DNA from: Deferribacteres bacterium
GTDB lineage: Bacteria; Zhuqueibacterota; Zhuqueibacteria; Zhuqueibacterales; Geothermadaptataceae
Direction of reading: 5' to 3'
DNA length: 64,000 nucleotides
Assembly (NCBI GenBank): GCA_020633675.1
Contig: JACKDE010000004.1
Coordinates: forward strand, 124,001-188,000
The notes under the pieces were generated by a model. It saw nothing but the letters and a program-made list of their open reading frames with translations, was not told where the DNA came from and did no database searches. The translations under genes were made by a program, and so were the position numbers. Every line of letters starts with the position of its first letter. Within the stretch, counting starts at the first letter, position 1. This document shows positions 1-9,354 of the stretch, one piece after another.

Positions 1-86
1 TTGGTTTTCCAACAGTCTTTTTGTAATAAATAAAACGATTCTATTTGACTTCTTAGGGAAGCAACAATCCGAGCTGCATACCCGGC

Positions 87-401
87 TCAAACCTTGATTT
101 CAACATCGACACCGGCAGGCAACTCAAGCTTCATTAAAGCGTCGACTGTCTTGGGTGTGGAGTTGAGAATATCGATGAGCCGTTTGTGAATTCTGGTTTC
201 AAACTGCTCACGCGACTTTTTATCAACGTGCGGAGACCTCAAAACCGTATACACGGTTCTTCTGGTCGGCAAAGGAATTGGACCAGAGATCGCAGCGCCT
301 GTCGATTTTGCCGTTCGAATAATCTTGTCAGTCGATTTATCGATCAAACGATAATCATAGGCCTTGAGCTTTATCCTAATTTTTTGACCAACCACAGACA
401 T
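87..401 (-). CDS. rpsJ: 30S ribosomal protein S10
   Basis: This is S10 of the small-subunit head, also the NusE component of transcription antitermination complexes. The protein is 104 residues, the normal family length, and shows the typical opening (QKIRIKLKAYDYRLID), the central GPIPLPTRR loop and the HVDKKSREQFE segment. I chose the ATG at 401 because it gives the standard N-terminus and has GGAG just upstream; a TTG three codons earlier is possible. It lies downstream of tuf but is separated from it by an intrinsic terminator, so it probably heads the S10 operon, which would continue left past the window. Bases 1-86 beyond its stop hold no visible gene. Confidence 0.97.
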   Translation of the reverse strand: MSVVGQKIRIKLKAYDYRLIDKSTDKIIRTAKSTGAAISGPIPLPTRRTVYTVLRSPHVDKKSREQFETRIHKRLIDILNSTPKTVDALMKLELPAGVDVEIKV

Positions 402-509
402 TAACTCCAACCATTAACTTTTTGAAAAATCTTATCCGACACGATTCAAGCAGCCACTCAGACATAAGACCAAATGCTGCTTGTTTTTGGTTCAGATATG
501 CAAATAAAA

Positions 510-537
510 GCGGGACTCTCGCTGAGAAGAGTCCCGC
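510..537 (-). terminator. Intrinsic terminator after tuf
   Basis: A perfect 10-bp stem (GCGGGACTCT/AGAGTCCCGC) with an 8-base loop is followed, on the minus strand, by TTTTATTT. It sits ten bases after the tuf stop codon. It should end the secE-to-tuf transcript and separate it from rpsJ. Confidence 0.9.
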
Positions 538-547
538 AAATGAATCA

Positions 548-1738
548 CTATTCAACAATCTCTGTTACAACACCGGAACCGACTGTGCGGCCACCCTCAC
601 GAATAGCGAAGCGCAAACCAGCTTCCATTGCGATCGGAGTGATCAGCTCAACTTCGATGCTGACATTATCACCAGGCATTACCATTTCCACGCCGCTTGG
701 CAGGGTGGTAACACCAGTTACGTCCGTGGTTCTGAAATAGAATTGTGGGCGATATCCGTTAAAGAACGGCGTGTGACGACCACCTTCTTCCTTTTTCAGA
801 ACATAGACTTCGCCTTTAAACTTGGTGTGCGGGGTAATCGATCCGGGTTTCGCGATGACCTGGCCTCGTTCGATTTGATCTTTGTCAACACCGCGCAGCA
901 ACAGACCAACATTATCACCAGCCTGGCCTTCATCGAGCAGCTTGCGGAACATTTCAACGCCCGTACAAACTGAGTCTCTCTTCGAGCCCATGCCGATAAT
1001 TTCAACCTTGTCGTTTACTTTGATTATGCCACGTTCTACACGACCGGTTGCCACGGTACCACGACCGGTGATAGAGAAGACGTCTTCAACTGGCATAAGG
1101 AATGGCTTATCGATATCGCGTTCCGGAGTTGGAACGTAGCTATCAACCGCATCCATAAGCTCCAAAATGCATTTGCTTTTTGATTCGTCAGTTGGATTGC
1201 TAAGCGCTTCAACAGCACTACCCTTGATGATGGGAATATCATCGCCAGGGAACTCGTACTGGCTCAACAATTCACGCAGTTCCAATTCGACCAATTCAAG
1301 CAATTCTTCATCGTCAACCAAGTCAACTTTGTTCAAGAAAACGACAATGTGTTTTACACCTACCTGGCGGGCAAGCAGAATGTGCTCTCTGGTCTGAGGC
1401 ATTGGGCCATCAGCCGCGCTTACAACCAGGATCGCGCCATCCATCTGAGCAGCACCAGTGATCATGTTCTTCACATAGTCAGCGTGACCAGGGCAGTCAA
1501 CATGAGCGTAGTGACGACTCGCTGTTTGATACTCGACGTGCGCCGTTGCGATGGTTATACCACGCGCGCGTTCTTCAGGTGCATTGTCGATTTTGTCAAA
1601 AGGAACAAATTCTCCGCCGCCCTTCAGAGACAGCACATTCGTGATGGCTGCAGTAAGTGTAGTTTTCCCGTGGTCAACGTGTCCAATCGTACCGATATTA
1701 ACGTGTGGCTTGGTACGTTCAAATTTAGCCTTTGCCAT
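548..1738 (-). CDS. tuf: Translation elongation factor Tu
   Basis: EF-Tu is the GTPase that brings aminoacyl-tRNA to the ribosomal A site. The 396-residue protein has all G-domain signatures: the P-loop GHVDHGKT (about residue 18), RGITI in switch I, DCPGH (about 80), NKVDLV (about 135), then the two beta-barrel domains ending in GVVTEIVE. The length is standard. The ATG has GGAG upstream. It follows fusA by 56 bases in the usual str order and is terminated by the hairpin at 510-537. This is the only tuf copy in the window; the second copy often found near the tRNA-Thr-Tyr-Gly-Thr cluster is absent here. Confidence 0.98.
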   Translation of the reverse strand: MAKAKFERTKPHVNIGTIGHVDHGKTTLTAAITNVLSLKGGGEFVPFDKIDNAPEERARGITIATAHVEYQTASRHYAHVDCPGHADYVKNMITGAAQMDGAILVVSAADGPMPQTREHILLARQVGVKHIVVFLNKVDLVDDEELLELVELELRELLSQYEFPGDDIPIIKGSAVEALSNPTDESKSKCILELMDAVDSYVPTPERDIDKPFLMPVEDVFSITGRGTVATGRVERGIIKVNDKVEIIGMGSKRDSVCTGVEMFRKLLDEGQAGDNVGLLLRGVDKDQIERGQVIAKPGSITPHTKFKGEVYVLKKEEGGRHTPFFNGYRPQFYFRTTDVTGVTTLPSGVEMVMPGDNVSIEVELITPIAMEAGLRFAIREGGRTVGSGVVTEIVE

Positions 1739-1794
1739 GATAGATTCTCCGATTAAATCTACATAAAAAAAGGATTTTAGTTAGCTCACTAAAA

Positions 1795-3882
1795 TTAGTT
1801 TTCAGTTATTTTCGCTTTATCCATTAACGTTTCTGCGATGCTCTGCGGCACGGGCTCATAATGTGAAAATTGCATGGTATAAATTGCCCGACCCTGAGTA
1901 ATGCTTCGCAAGACGGTTGCATAACCAAACATCTCGCTCAGTGGCACTGTCGCTGCAATCACTTGCGCATCCCGGCGCGGGAACATGCCACGGATACGAC
2001 CACGACGTGAGTTCAAATCACCCATTACGTCACCCATATATTCTTCCGGCACAACAACTTCGACATCCATGATTGGCTCCAACAGCACAGGCTTGGCTTT
2101 CGCTGCAGCACTTTTGAATGCCATCGAGCCAGCCACCTTGAATGCCATTTCAGAAGAATCAACTTCATGATACGAACCGTCCAACAAGGCAACCTTCACA
2201 TCGACAACTGGATACCCAGCAAGGATACCGGTGAGCATAGCATCTCTCATGCCTTCAAACGATGGATTGACATATTCGCGGGGCACGGTTCCACCAACAA
2301 TGCGGCTCTCAAATTCAATGCCCTTACCAGGCTCGTTGGGCTCAACTTCGATCACAACATGACCATATTGACCACGTCCACCTGACTGACGCACAAACTT
2401 GCCTTCCGCCTGCACCTTTTGCTGAATCGTTTCTTTGTAGGAAACTTGAGGCTTGCCAATATTCGCCTGCACCTTGAATTCGCGCAGCAAACGATCGACA
2501 AGAATATCAAGATGCAACTCACCCATTCCCGAAATCAGGGTTTGGCCAGTTTCTTCATTACTGGAGACTCGGAAGGTTGGATCTTCATCTGCCAATTTAC
2601 TGAGAGATTCAGCCAACTTATCCTGATCCGCTTTGGTTTTCGGCTCAATCGCCACCGAAATGACAGGTTCAGGAAATTCCATTTGCTCCAACACAACATG
2701 TTTATCTTCAGCGCATAACGTGTGGCCTGTCTTGGTATGCTTCAAACCAACAGCCGCAACGATATCACCACTGATCGTTTCATCTATATCTTCACGCTTG
2801 TTTGCAGACATCCGCAAAATACGTCCAATACGCTCTTTTTTACCAGCGGTCGAGTTAAAGACATACGAACCCGATTTTAGCGTACCAGAGTAAACGCGAA
2901 AATAGGTCAGACGACCGACGAAAGGATCCGTCATAATCTTGAATGCAAGGGCAGAGAATGGTTCATCCGGACCAGCTTTTCGATAAATCTCTTCTTCGGT
3001 CTTGGGATGGTGCCCCTTAACAGCAGGAAGATCAACTGGCGACGGCAGATAGAGTGTAATTGCATCGAGTAAGCGCTGAACGCCTTTATTCTTGAAAGCC
3101 GAGCCACAAAGAACGGGTACAATACTCACATCGATTGTTGCCTGACGAACGGCCGCACGAATTTCTTCATCACTGATATCTTCGCCCTCGAGATACTTTT
3201 CAAGAAGCTGATCATCATAATCCGAAACCGCCTCCAATAAGTGAGTACGATATTCATCAGCTTCCGCTCGTAACGAATCAGGAATATCGATCTCTTCCCA
3301 AGTCGTGCCAAAGTTTTCTTCACTATAAACAACAGCCTTCATCTTGACAAGGTCAATCAAGCCATTAAAAAGCTCGCCCTCGCCAATTGGAATCTGCAAC
3401 GGGATCGCATTTGCTCCAAGCCTCTCACGAATCATGCTGAGCACATTCTTGAAATCTGCACCAACTCGGTCCATCTTGTTGACAAACGCGATGCGGGGGA
3501 CCTTATATTTGTCCGCCTGACGCCAAACCGTCTCGGATTGCGGCTCAACACCGCCAACCGCGCAGAAAAGCGCCACGGCACCATCGAGGATACGCAGCGA
3601 TCGCTCCACCTCAACAGTAAAATCAACGTGACCGGGAGTGTCAATAATATTAATCGAATGATCATCCCAATAACAGGTAACTGCCGCTGAAGTTATTGTG
3701 ATGCCGCGTTCTTTTTCCTGCTCCATCCAGTCCATCGTTGCTGCTCCGTCATGAACCTCGCCCATACGATGCAACTTGCCGGTATAAAACAGAATACGTT
3801 CCGTTGTCGTCGTCTTGCCAGCATCGATGTGCGCCATGATGCCGATATTTCGAATGTTTTCTAATTTGTGCTGCTTAGCCAT
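1795..3882 (-). CDS. fusA: Translation elongation factor G
   Basis: EF-G catalyses ribosomal translocation and, with RRF, subunit recycling. The 695-residue length is standard for bacterial EF-G. The G domain shows AHIDAGKTT (about residue 17), RGITITSAA, DTPGHVDF (about 82) and NKMDR (about 136). The C-terminal domains IV-V include the GGRGQYGHV and PEEYMGDVMGDLNSRRG signatures. It lies between rpsG and tuf, the conserved str operon position. A possible imperfect terminator or attenuator lies in its 156-base upstream gap. Confidence 0.98.
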   Translation of the reverse strand: MAKQHKLENIRNIGIMAHIDAGKTTTTERILFYTGKLHRMGEVHDGAATMDWMEQEKERGITITSAAVTCYWDDHSINIIDTPGHVDFTVEVERSLRILDGAVALFCAVGGVEPQSETVWRQADKYKVPRIAFVNKMDRVGADFKNVLSMIRERLGANAIPLQIPIGEGELFNGLIDLVKMKAVVYSEENFGTTWEEIDIPDSLRAEADEYRTHLLEAVSDYDDQLLEKYLEGEDISDEEIRAAVRQATIDVSIVPVLCGSAFKNKGVQRLLDAITLYLPSPVDLPAVKGHHPKTEEEIYRKAGPDEPFSALAFKIMTDPFVGRLTYFRVYSGTLKSGSYVFNSTAGKKERIGRILRMSANKREDIDETISGDIVAAVGLKHTKTGHTLCAEDKHVVLEQMEFPEPVISVAIEPKTKADQDKLAESLSKLADEDPTFRVSSNEETGQTLISGMGELHLDILVDRLLREFKVQANIGKPQVSYKETIQQKVQAEGKFVRQSGGRGQYGHVVIEVEPNEPGKGIEFESRIVGGTVPREYVNPSFEGMRDAMLTGILAGYPVVDVKVALLDGSYHEVDSSEMAFKVAGSMAFKSAAAKAKPVLLEPIMDVEVVVPEEYMGDVMGDLNSRRGRIRGMFPRRDAQVIAATVPLSEMFGYATVLRSITQGRAIYTMQFSHYEPVPQSIAETLMDKAKITEN

Positions 3883-3970
3883 TTCTAATTTGCCTTTTCT
3901 ATACGCCTTAACGGCCAGACAATCGCATCCTGCGACTACAGATAAAAATCTGCAATATAAACACTAAAAA

Positions 3971-4004
3971 GGGATGATGTAAGCGCATTGCACCACATCC
4001 TCCC
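3971..4004 (-). terminator. Possible attenuator between rpsG and fusA
   Basis: On the minus strand an imperfect 10-bp stem (GGGAGGATGT pairing with ACATCATCCC, one mismatch) is followed by TTTTTAG. It lies 35 bases after the rpsG stop. It could partially terminate transcription before fusA or be an mRNA processing or stability hairpin; only its structure is visible. Confidence 0.5.
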
Positions 4005-4038
4005 AATTTCTAAAAAACGAATTTAAAAAAGGATAGAT

Positions 4039-4506
4039 CTACCAGCGGAAATGCGCAAAAGCCCTGTTAGCCTCTGCCATTCTGTGGGTATCCTCACGCT
4101 TTTTGATGGAAGCACCTTCGTTATTCGAGGCCGCGAGGAGTTCGTTGGCGAGTCGTTGATGCATGGTTCGCTCACTTCTCTCACGAGAATAGGAAACCAA
4201 CCAGCGTATAGCGAGTGCCTCTCTACGATTTTCCTTCACCTCAACAGGAACCTGATAAGTTGCGCCACCAACACGGCGAGACTTAACCTCAACCACAGGC
4301 TTCACATTTTCAAGCGCTTTGTGAAAGATCTCAATGCCGGACTTCCCAGACCGCTCTTCGATAGTATCTACCGCGGAATAAAAAATATTTTCCGCCACAC
4401 TCTTTTTGCCATCCCGCATCATCCCCTTGATAAAGCGAGCAACGATAACATCGCCATACTTCGGATCCGGCAAAGCCCGTCTTTTTTCTGCTCTTTTTCT
4501 ACGCAT
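4039..4506 (-). CDS. rpsG: 30S ribosomal protein S7
   Basis: S7 is a primary 16S rRNA binding protein of the 30S head and in E. coli represses str operon translation. The 155-residue protein has the usual basic N-terminus, DPKYGDVIVARFIKGMMRDGKK, the VGGATYQVPVEV beta hairpin (about residues 80-90) and the terminal EANRAFAHFRW. It starts 16 bases after the rpsL stop, so the two are almost certainly cotranscribed. Confidence 0.98.
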   Translation of the reverse strand: MRRKRAEKRRALPDPKYGDVIVARFIKGMMRDGKKSVAENIFYSAVDTIEERSGKSGIEIFHKALENVKPVVEVKSRRVGGATYQVPVEVKENRREALAIRWLVSYSRERSERTMHQRLANELLAASNNEGASIKKREDTHRMAEANRAFAHFRW

Positions 4507-4522
4507 AATCTATCTATTGATG

Positions 4523-4894
4523 TTATTTTTTAGCTTTCGCACCATATTTGGAACGCCCTTGCATACGATCCTGCACACCCGAAGTGTCATAAACACCACG
4601 AACGATATGATACCGCACACCAGGCAAATCCTTAACACGTCCACCACGAATCAAAACAATCGAGTGTTCCTGCAAATTGTGCCCCTCACCGGGGATATAG
4701 GCAGTCACCTCAAAACCACTGGTCAGTCTTACTCTCGCCACTTTACGCAGAGCTGAGTTTGGCTTCTTGGGTGTTGTCGTATAAACACGCGTACAAACGC
4801 CTCGTTTCTGCGGCGACCCATTCAGGGCAGGCGCTGTCGTTTTTCGCAAAATATGTTTACGCCCAAGCCGAACCAATTGATTGATTGTAGGCAA
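4523..4894 (-). CDS. rpsL: 30S ribosomal protein S12
   Basis: S12 lies at the decoding centre of the 30S subunit. The 123-residue protein has the TTPKKPNSALRKVARV and GGRVKDLPGVRYH loops. Both lysines whose substitution classically gives streptomycin resistance are the wild-type residue. The start codon is TTG, preceded by a strong AGGAGG at good spacing; no ATG alternative gives the conserved PTINQLVR N-terminus. A candidate promoter lies 27-55 bases upstream. Confidence 0.97.
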   Translation of the reverse strand: MPTINQLVRLGRKHILRKTTAPALNGSPQKRGVCTRVYTTTPKKPNSALRKVARVRLTSGFEVTAYIPGEGHNLQEHSIVLIRGGRVKDLPGVRYHIVRGVYDTSGVQDRMQGRSKYGAKAKK

Positions 4895-4920
4895 GATACC
4901 TCCTAAAATTACAGACTTTC

Positions 4921-4949
4921 AATATAATCAATGAATCTGCGAAACGCAA
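4921..4949 (-). promoter_or_regulatory. Candidate sigma-70-type promoter of rpsL
   Basis: On the minus strand TTGCGT (4944-4949) and TATATT (4921-4926) are separated by 17 bases, ending 27 bases before the rpsL start. The -10 matches consensus at five of six positions, the -35 only at three. It would make rpsL-rpsG-fusA-tuf partly independent of the upstream rpoBC transcript. Confidence 0.5.
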
Positions 4950-5007
4950 CTTTTTTTTCCAAAATCATCTTTTTCGCAGAAACATGCAACAGAAAGCGCT
5001 AAAACGC

Positions 5008-8000
5008 TCAACCTGCTGCAGTTTGTACGTTTTCATCGCTTTGATCTATCCGGCCCTCACCTTCAAGATCTACATCCTTTTTGCGCACCCGCAACCGTTT
5101 GTAGTGTGGCAATCCGGTTCCGGCCGGGATCAAATTACCCATAATCACGTTTTCCTTCAATCCATGCAGAAAGTCTTTCTTTCCAGCTATGGAAGCGTCC
5201 GTCAGAACACGGGTTGTTTCCTGGAAGGATGCTGCGGAAATAAAGCTTTCTGTTGTCAACGATGCTTTGGTAATACCCAAAAGCAACGGCTGGAAGGTCG
5301 CCGGTACAGCTTGACGTGACTCGGGTTGATCCTTATCAGCTTTCTTCAGGGATTCAACTTCCTTATCGAAATCGTCCTTATCGACGATTTCACCTTCAGC
5401 AAAAACCGAATCCCCGGGCTTTTCGATCACCAGTTTATGTCGAATTCTCTCGTTTTCGTGCAGGAAGCGAATCTTGTCGACCTGGTCGCCTTCAAGATAT
5501 TCAGTATCTCCCGGATCATCGATGCGCACTTTTTGCAGCATTTGCCGGACAATCACTTCGATATGCTTGTCGTTGATCCCTACACCCTGCAGACGGTAGA
5601 CTTCCTGGATTTCGTTTACCAGATATTCCTGTACCTTGTTCGGCCCAAGAATGTTCAGAATATCGTGCGGCGCGATGGAACCTTCGCACAGTTTTTCTCC
5701 AGCTTCCACATAATCACCGTCATGAACGAGAATATGCTTGCCATAAGGAATCAGGTATGTGCGTTCATCTTTGCCATCTCGCGATGTAACAATCAAGCGA
5801 CGCACGCCACGTCGAATCTCGCCGAAGCGAATCGTGCCATCGATCTCACTAACAATGGCTGGCTCTTTCGGCTTACGTGCTTCAAACAGCTCAGCAACTC
5901 GCGGCAAACCGCCTGTGATATCTCGAGTTTTGGCGATGCGACGCGGAATTTTAACCAACACTTCTCCGGCACGCACTTTTTGCTGGTCCGTCACCTGCAG
6001 GTAAGAACGCGTCGGGATCATATAAGTGCTAAGTCGATTGCCTTCGTCGTCAACGACTTGAATCGCAGGGCTGAGGTTTCTCATGCGAGACTCAATGATC
6101 ACCCGCTGTTTCAAGCCTGTCGTATCATCCAGCTCTTCTCGCATTGTGATGTTTTCTTTGATATCGACGTATCGAACAACACCATCAACGGTAGAAACAA
6201 TACTGGCTGTATATGGATCCCAATTGAAGAGGATGTGGCCGCGTTCGACATCTTGACCTTCCTCAACATTGATGATCGCACCATAAGGAATTACAAACTG
6301 TGCAAGCACGCGATTGTTTTCGTCGATCACCTTCAAACGTGCATTTCGACCAACTGCAACCCGTGAACCATCAAGTTGATTCACCGACTTCAGGTTTTCA
6401 AAGGTGACCTTGCCATCGTTTTTCGCGGCAACTTGCGATTGCGCCGCGATACGGGACGCCGTACCACCGATGTGGAAAGTACGGAGCGTTAACTGCGTGC
6501 CAGGCTCGCCAATCGACTGCGCGGCCATTACACCGACAGCCTCACCGAGACCGACAGGCTTGCCAGTTGCAAGGTTTCGACCATAGCACTTCGAGCATAC
6601 ACCGCGCTCGGATTCACAAGTCAGCACGGAACGAATGTATACTGTTTCGATGCCCGTATTGGCGATACGCTCTGCTTCGTCTTCGCCAATCAAATCACCG
6701 GCTGAAACGATAACATCACCCGAATCCGGATCGTAGACATCTTCGGCAACAGTACGTCCAAGGATACGGTCCTGCAACGGTTCGATAATTTCTTCGCCTT
6801 CTTTGAGGTCGCCAATACGCAATCCGAGAATCGTGCCGCAATCATCTTCAGAAATGATTACATCTTGCGCGACATCGACCAGTCGTCGCGTGAGATAACC
6901 GGCATCCGCTGTTTTCAACGCGGTATCGGCCAAACCTTTGCGGGCACCGTGAGTCGAAATAAAGTACTCGAGCACCGAAAGACCTTCACGGAAATTCGCT
7001 GTAATCGGGTTTTCAATGATTTCACCCATTTGGCCAGTCATCTTCTTTTGCGGCTTTGCCATCAAACCACGCATACCTGCGAGCTGACGAATCTGTTCTT
7101 TCGAACCGCGGGCACCTGAATCAGCCATCATGAAAATCGGGTTGAATCCCTTGCGATCGTGGGAAAGACGCTCAAACATCTTTTCGGCAACATCGCTGGT
7201 GGTGTGCGTCCAGATATCGATAATCTTATTGTAGCGCTCGCCATCGGTAATAATGCCGCTTTCGTACTGATTCTGAATGGTTTCAACTTTATTTGTTGCT
7301 GCTTCCAGCAACGCAGGCTTCTCATCCGGGACGATCACATCGCCGACACCGACTGTTGCGCCAGAGCGCATTGCAGTTTCGAAGCCCAATTTTTTCATTT
7401 TGTCAAGAAAAACAGCACATTCGTAGTTGCCGAAACGCTGGATCACTTCGGATACGAGCTCCTCGAGGCGGCGTTTGGTCAACAACTCATTAACGTATTT
7501 GAAACCTTTTGGGAGAATCGCGTTGAGCAAGATGCGTCCAATGGTGGTTTCGAGAAACTCTTTCTCACCTGTCCGAACTTTGATTGTGGCGTGCATGCCA
7601 ATACGTTCATTATTATAGGCGATCAGCGCTTCTTCTTTGCTGTAAAACATCTTGTTTTCGCCAAGATCGCCACTTTTGCGTTTGGTCAGGTAGTAGAGAC
7701 CGAGCACGATATCCTGGCTTGGAATCGCGATTGGCCGTCCATTCGCAGGCGATAAAATGTTGTGGCTCGACAGCATGAGCATGCGTGTTTCAATTTGCGC
7801 ATAATAAGAGAGCGGCACATGCACAGCCATCTGATCACCGTCAAAGTCCGCGTTAAACGCCGCGCAAACCAACGGGTGAATCTGGATCGCCTTACCACCG
7901 ACCAATACTGGCTGGAATGCCTGTATACCCAATCTGTGAAGCGTTGGCGCGCGGTTGAGCATGACAGGATGGTCTTCGATAATATCTTCAAGCAAGTCCC

Positions 8001-9255
8001 ATACTTCTGGACTGCGCTTATCTACCATTTTTTTGGCGCTTTTCACAGTCTTCACATAGCCGTTTGCAACCAGCCGTCGAATAACGAACGGTTTAAACAG
8101 TTCGAGAGCCATGTCTTTTGGCAGACCACACTCATGCAGCTTCAATTCCGGACCAACGACGATCACCGAGCGGCCGGAATAGTCGATACGCTTGCCGAGC
8201 AGGTTCTGACGAAAACGTCCCTGCTTGCCGCGCAGCATATCCGACAAAGATTTGAGCGGACGATTGCCATCGCCGCGCACGGCAGCTGCCTTCCGACCAT
8301 TATCGAAGAGAGCATCGACAGCTTCTTGAAGCATACGCTTTTCGTTACGCAAGATGACTTCAGGGGCCTTAATCTCCATCAGCTTTTTCAAGCGGTTGTT
8401 GCGAATAATCACGCGACGATAGAGATCATTCAAATCAGAAGTCGCAAACCGGCCACCCTCCAGAGGTACCAGAGGTCGCAACTCAGGCGGAATAACCGGA
8501 ATCACCGACATCACCATCCACTCGGGGCGATTGTCGCTTTTCTTGAAAGCTTCGATTACTTTCAAGCGCTTCAACGCATCATTCTTGCGCTGAAAGGATG
8601 TTTCGGTGCGTGCTACAACGCGCAGTTCTTTCGATAATGCTTCAACATCGGTGCGTTTCAGCAACTCGAGAATTGCTTCACCACCGATCTTCGCTTCAAA
8701 TTGCTCTTCGTCATTATCTGCGTCATCGATTTCTTCATTGGCTTCCTGCTGACTCATGATTTCAAAGTAATCATCTTCCGTCAGCAAATCACCTCGCTGT
8801 AATCCACTGTTACCAGGAGAGGTAACAACATATGATTCATAGTAGGTGATACGCTCGAGATCTTTTGGGCTAATGCCAAGAATGTATCCGATTTTGGATG
8901 GCAACGATTTCCAATACCAAATGTGCACGATCGGCACAGCTAGGCTGATGTGCCCCATCCGTTCACGCCGAACACTCTTGGTCGTGACTTCAACGCCGCA
9001 ACGATCGCAGACGATACCTTTGTAGCGGATCCGCTTGTACTTGCCGCAATGGCATTCCCAATCGCGGACCGGGCCAAAGATTTTTTCACAAAAAAGCCCA
9101 TCTTTTTCGGGTTTGAAGCTGCGATAATTGATCGTCTCCGGCTTGGTGACTTCACCATGAGACCGTTCAAGGATCTTATCGGGTGAAGAGAGTTTAATGC
9201 CGATTGCAACGATATTTCGCCTGAAAAGGGGTTCCTTTTTTCCGAAAAAATTCAA
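5008..9255 (-). CDS. rpoC: RNA polymerase subunit beta-prime
   Basis: This is the largest RNA polymerase subunit and carries the catalytic magnesium site. The 1415-residue protein shows the N-terminal zinc ribbon (CHCGKYKRIRYKGIVCDRCG, about residues 68-90), the NADFDGDQ catalytic loop (about 467) and the second zinc site (CESERGVCSKCYGRN, about 878). Length is typical of FCB-group proteins. The start is TTG with GAGGTGAG upstream; no ATG is available before the conserved FFGKKEPL region. It follows rpoB by about 100 bases. Confidence 0.98.
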   Translation of the reverse strand: MNFFGKKEPLFRRNIVAIGIKLSSPDKILERSHGEVTKPETINYRSFKPEKDGLFCEKIFGPVRDWECHCGKYKRIRYKGIVCDRCGVEVTTKSVRRERMGHISLAVPIVHIWYWKSLPSKIGYILGISPKDLERITYYESYVVTSPGNSGLQRGDLLTEDDYFEIMSQQEANEEIDDADNDEEQFEAKIGGEAILELLKRTDVEALSKELRVVARTETSFQRKNDALKRLKVIEAFKKSDNRPEWMVMSVIPVIPPELRPLVPLEGGRFATSDLNDLYRRVIIRNNRLKKLMEIKAPEVILRNEKRMLQEAVDALFDNGRKAAAVRGDGNRPLKSLSDMLRGKQGRFRQNLLGKRIDYSGRSVIVVGPELKLHECGLPKDMALELFKPFVIRRLVANGYVKTVKSAKKMVDKRSPEVWDLLEDIIEDHPVMLNRAPTLHRLGIQAFQPVLVGGKAIQIHPLVCAAFNADFDGDQMAVHVPLSYYAQIETRMLMLSSHNILSPANGRPIAIPSQDIVLGLYYLTKRKSGDLGENKMFYSKEEALIAYNNERIGMHATIKVRTGEKEFLETTIGRILLNAILPKGFKYVNELLTKRRLEELVSEVIQRFGNYECAVFLDKMKKLGFETAMRSGATVGVGDVIVPDEKPALLEAATNKVETIQNQYESGIITDGERYNKIIDIWTHTTSDVAEKMFERLSHDRKGFNPIFMMADSGARGSKEQIRQLAGMRGLMAKPQKKMTGQMGEIIENPITANFREGLSVLEYFISTHGARKGLADTALKTADAGYLTRRLVDVAQDVIISEDDCGTILGLRIGDLKEGEEIIEPLQDRILGRTVAEDVYDPDSGDVIVSAGDLIGEDEAERIANTGIETVYIRSVLTCESERGVCSKCYGRNLATGKPVGLGEAVGVMAAQSIGEPGTQLTLRTFHIGGTASRIAAQSQVAAKNDGKVTFENLKSVNQLDGSRVAVGRNARLKVIDENNRVLAQFVIPYGAIINVEEGQDVERGHILFNWDPYTASIVSTVDGVVRYVDIKENITMREELDDTTGLKQRVIIESRMRNLSPAIQVVDDEGNRLSTYMIPTRSYLQVTDQQKVRAGEVLVKIPRRIAKTRDITGGLPRVAELFEARKPKEPAIVSEIDGTIRFGEIRRGVRRLIVTSRDGKDERTYLIPYGKHILVHDGDYVEAGEKLCEGSIAPHDILNILGPNKVQEYLVNEIQEVYRLQGVGINDKHIEVIVRQMLQKVRIDDPGDTEYLEGDQVDKIRFLHENERIRHKLVIEKPGDSVFAEGEIVDKDDFDKEVESLKKADKDQPESRQAVPATFQPLLLGITKASLTTESFISAASFQETTRVLTDASIAGKKDFLHGLKENVIMGNLIPAGTGLPHYKRLRVRKKDVDLEGEGRIDQSDENVQTAAG

Positions 9256-9354
9256 GGTCTCACCTCTGCTATTATTGATATCGCGTGACGTTCATGTCAG
9301 CAAAAATTGATTTATTAGAGAAAAAATTGGCGCCAGCAGGCTCTTGCTTTGCTT

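Noticed and set aside
5326..6366. Long plus-strand reading frame opposite rpoC
   Set aside because: It lies wholly antisense to an unmistakable rpoC, with no ribosome site or recognisable protein.
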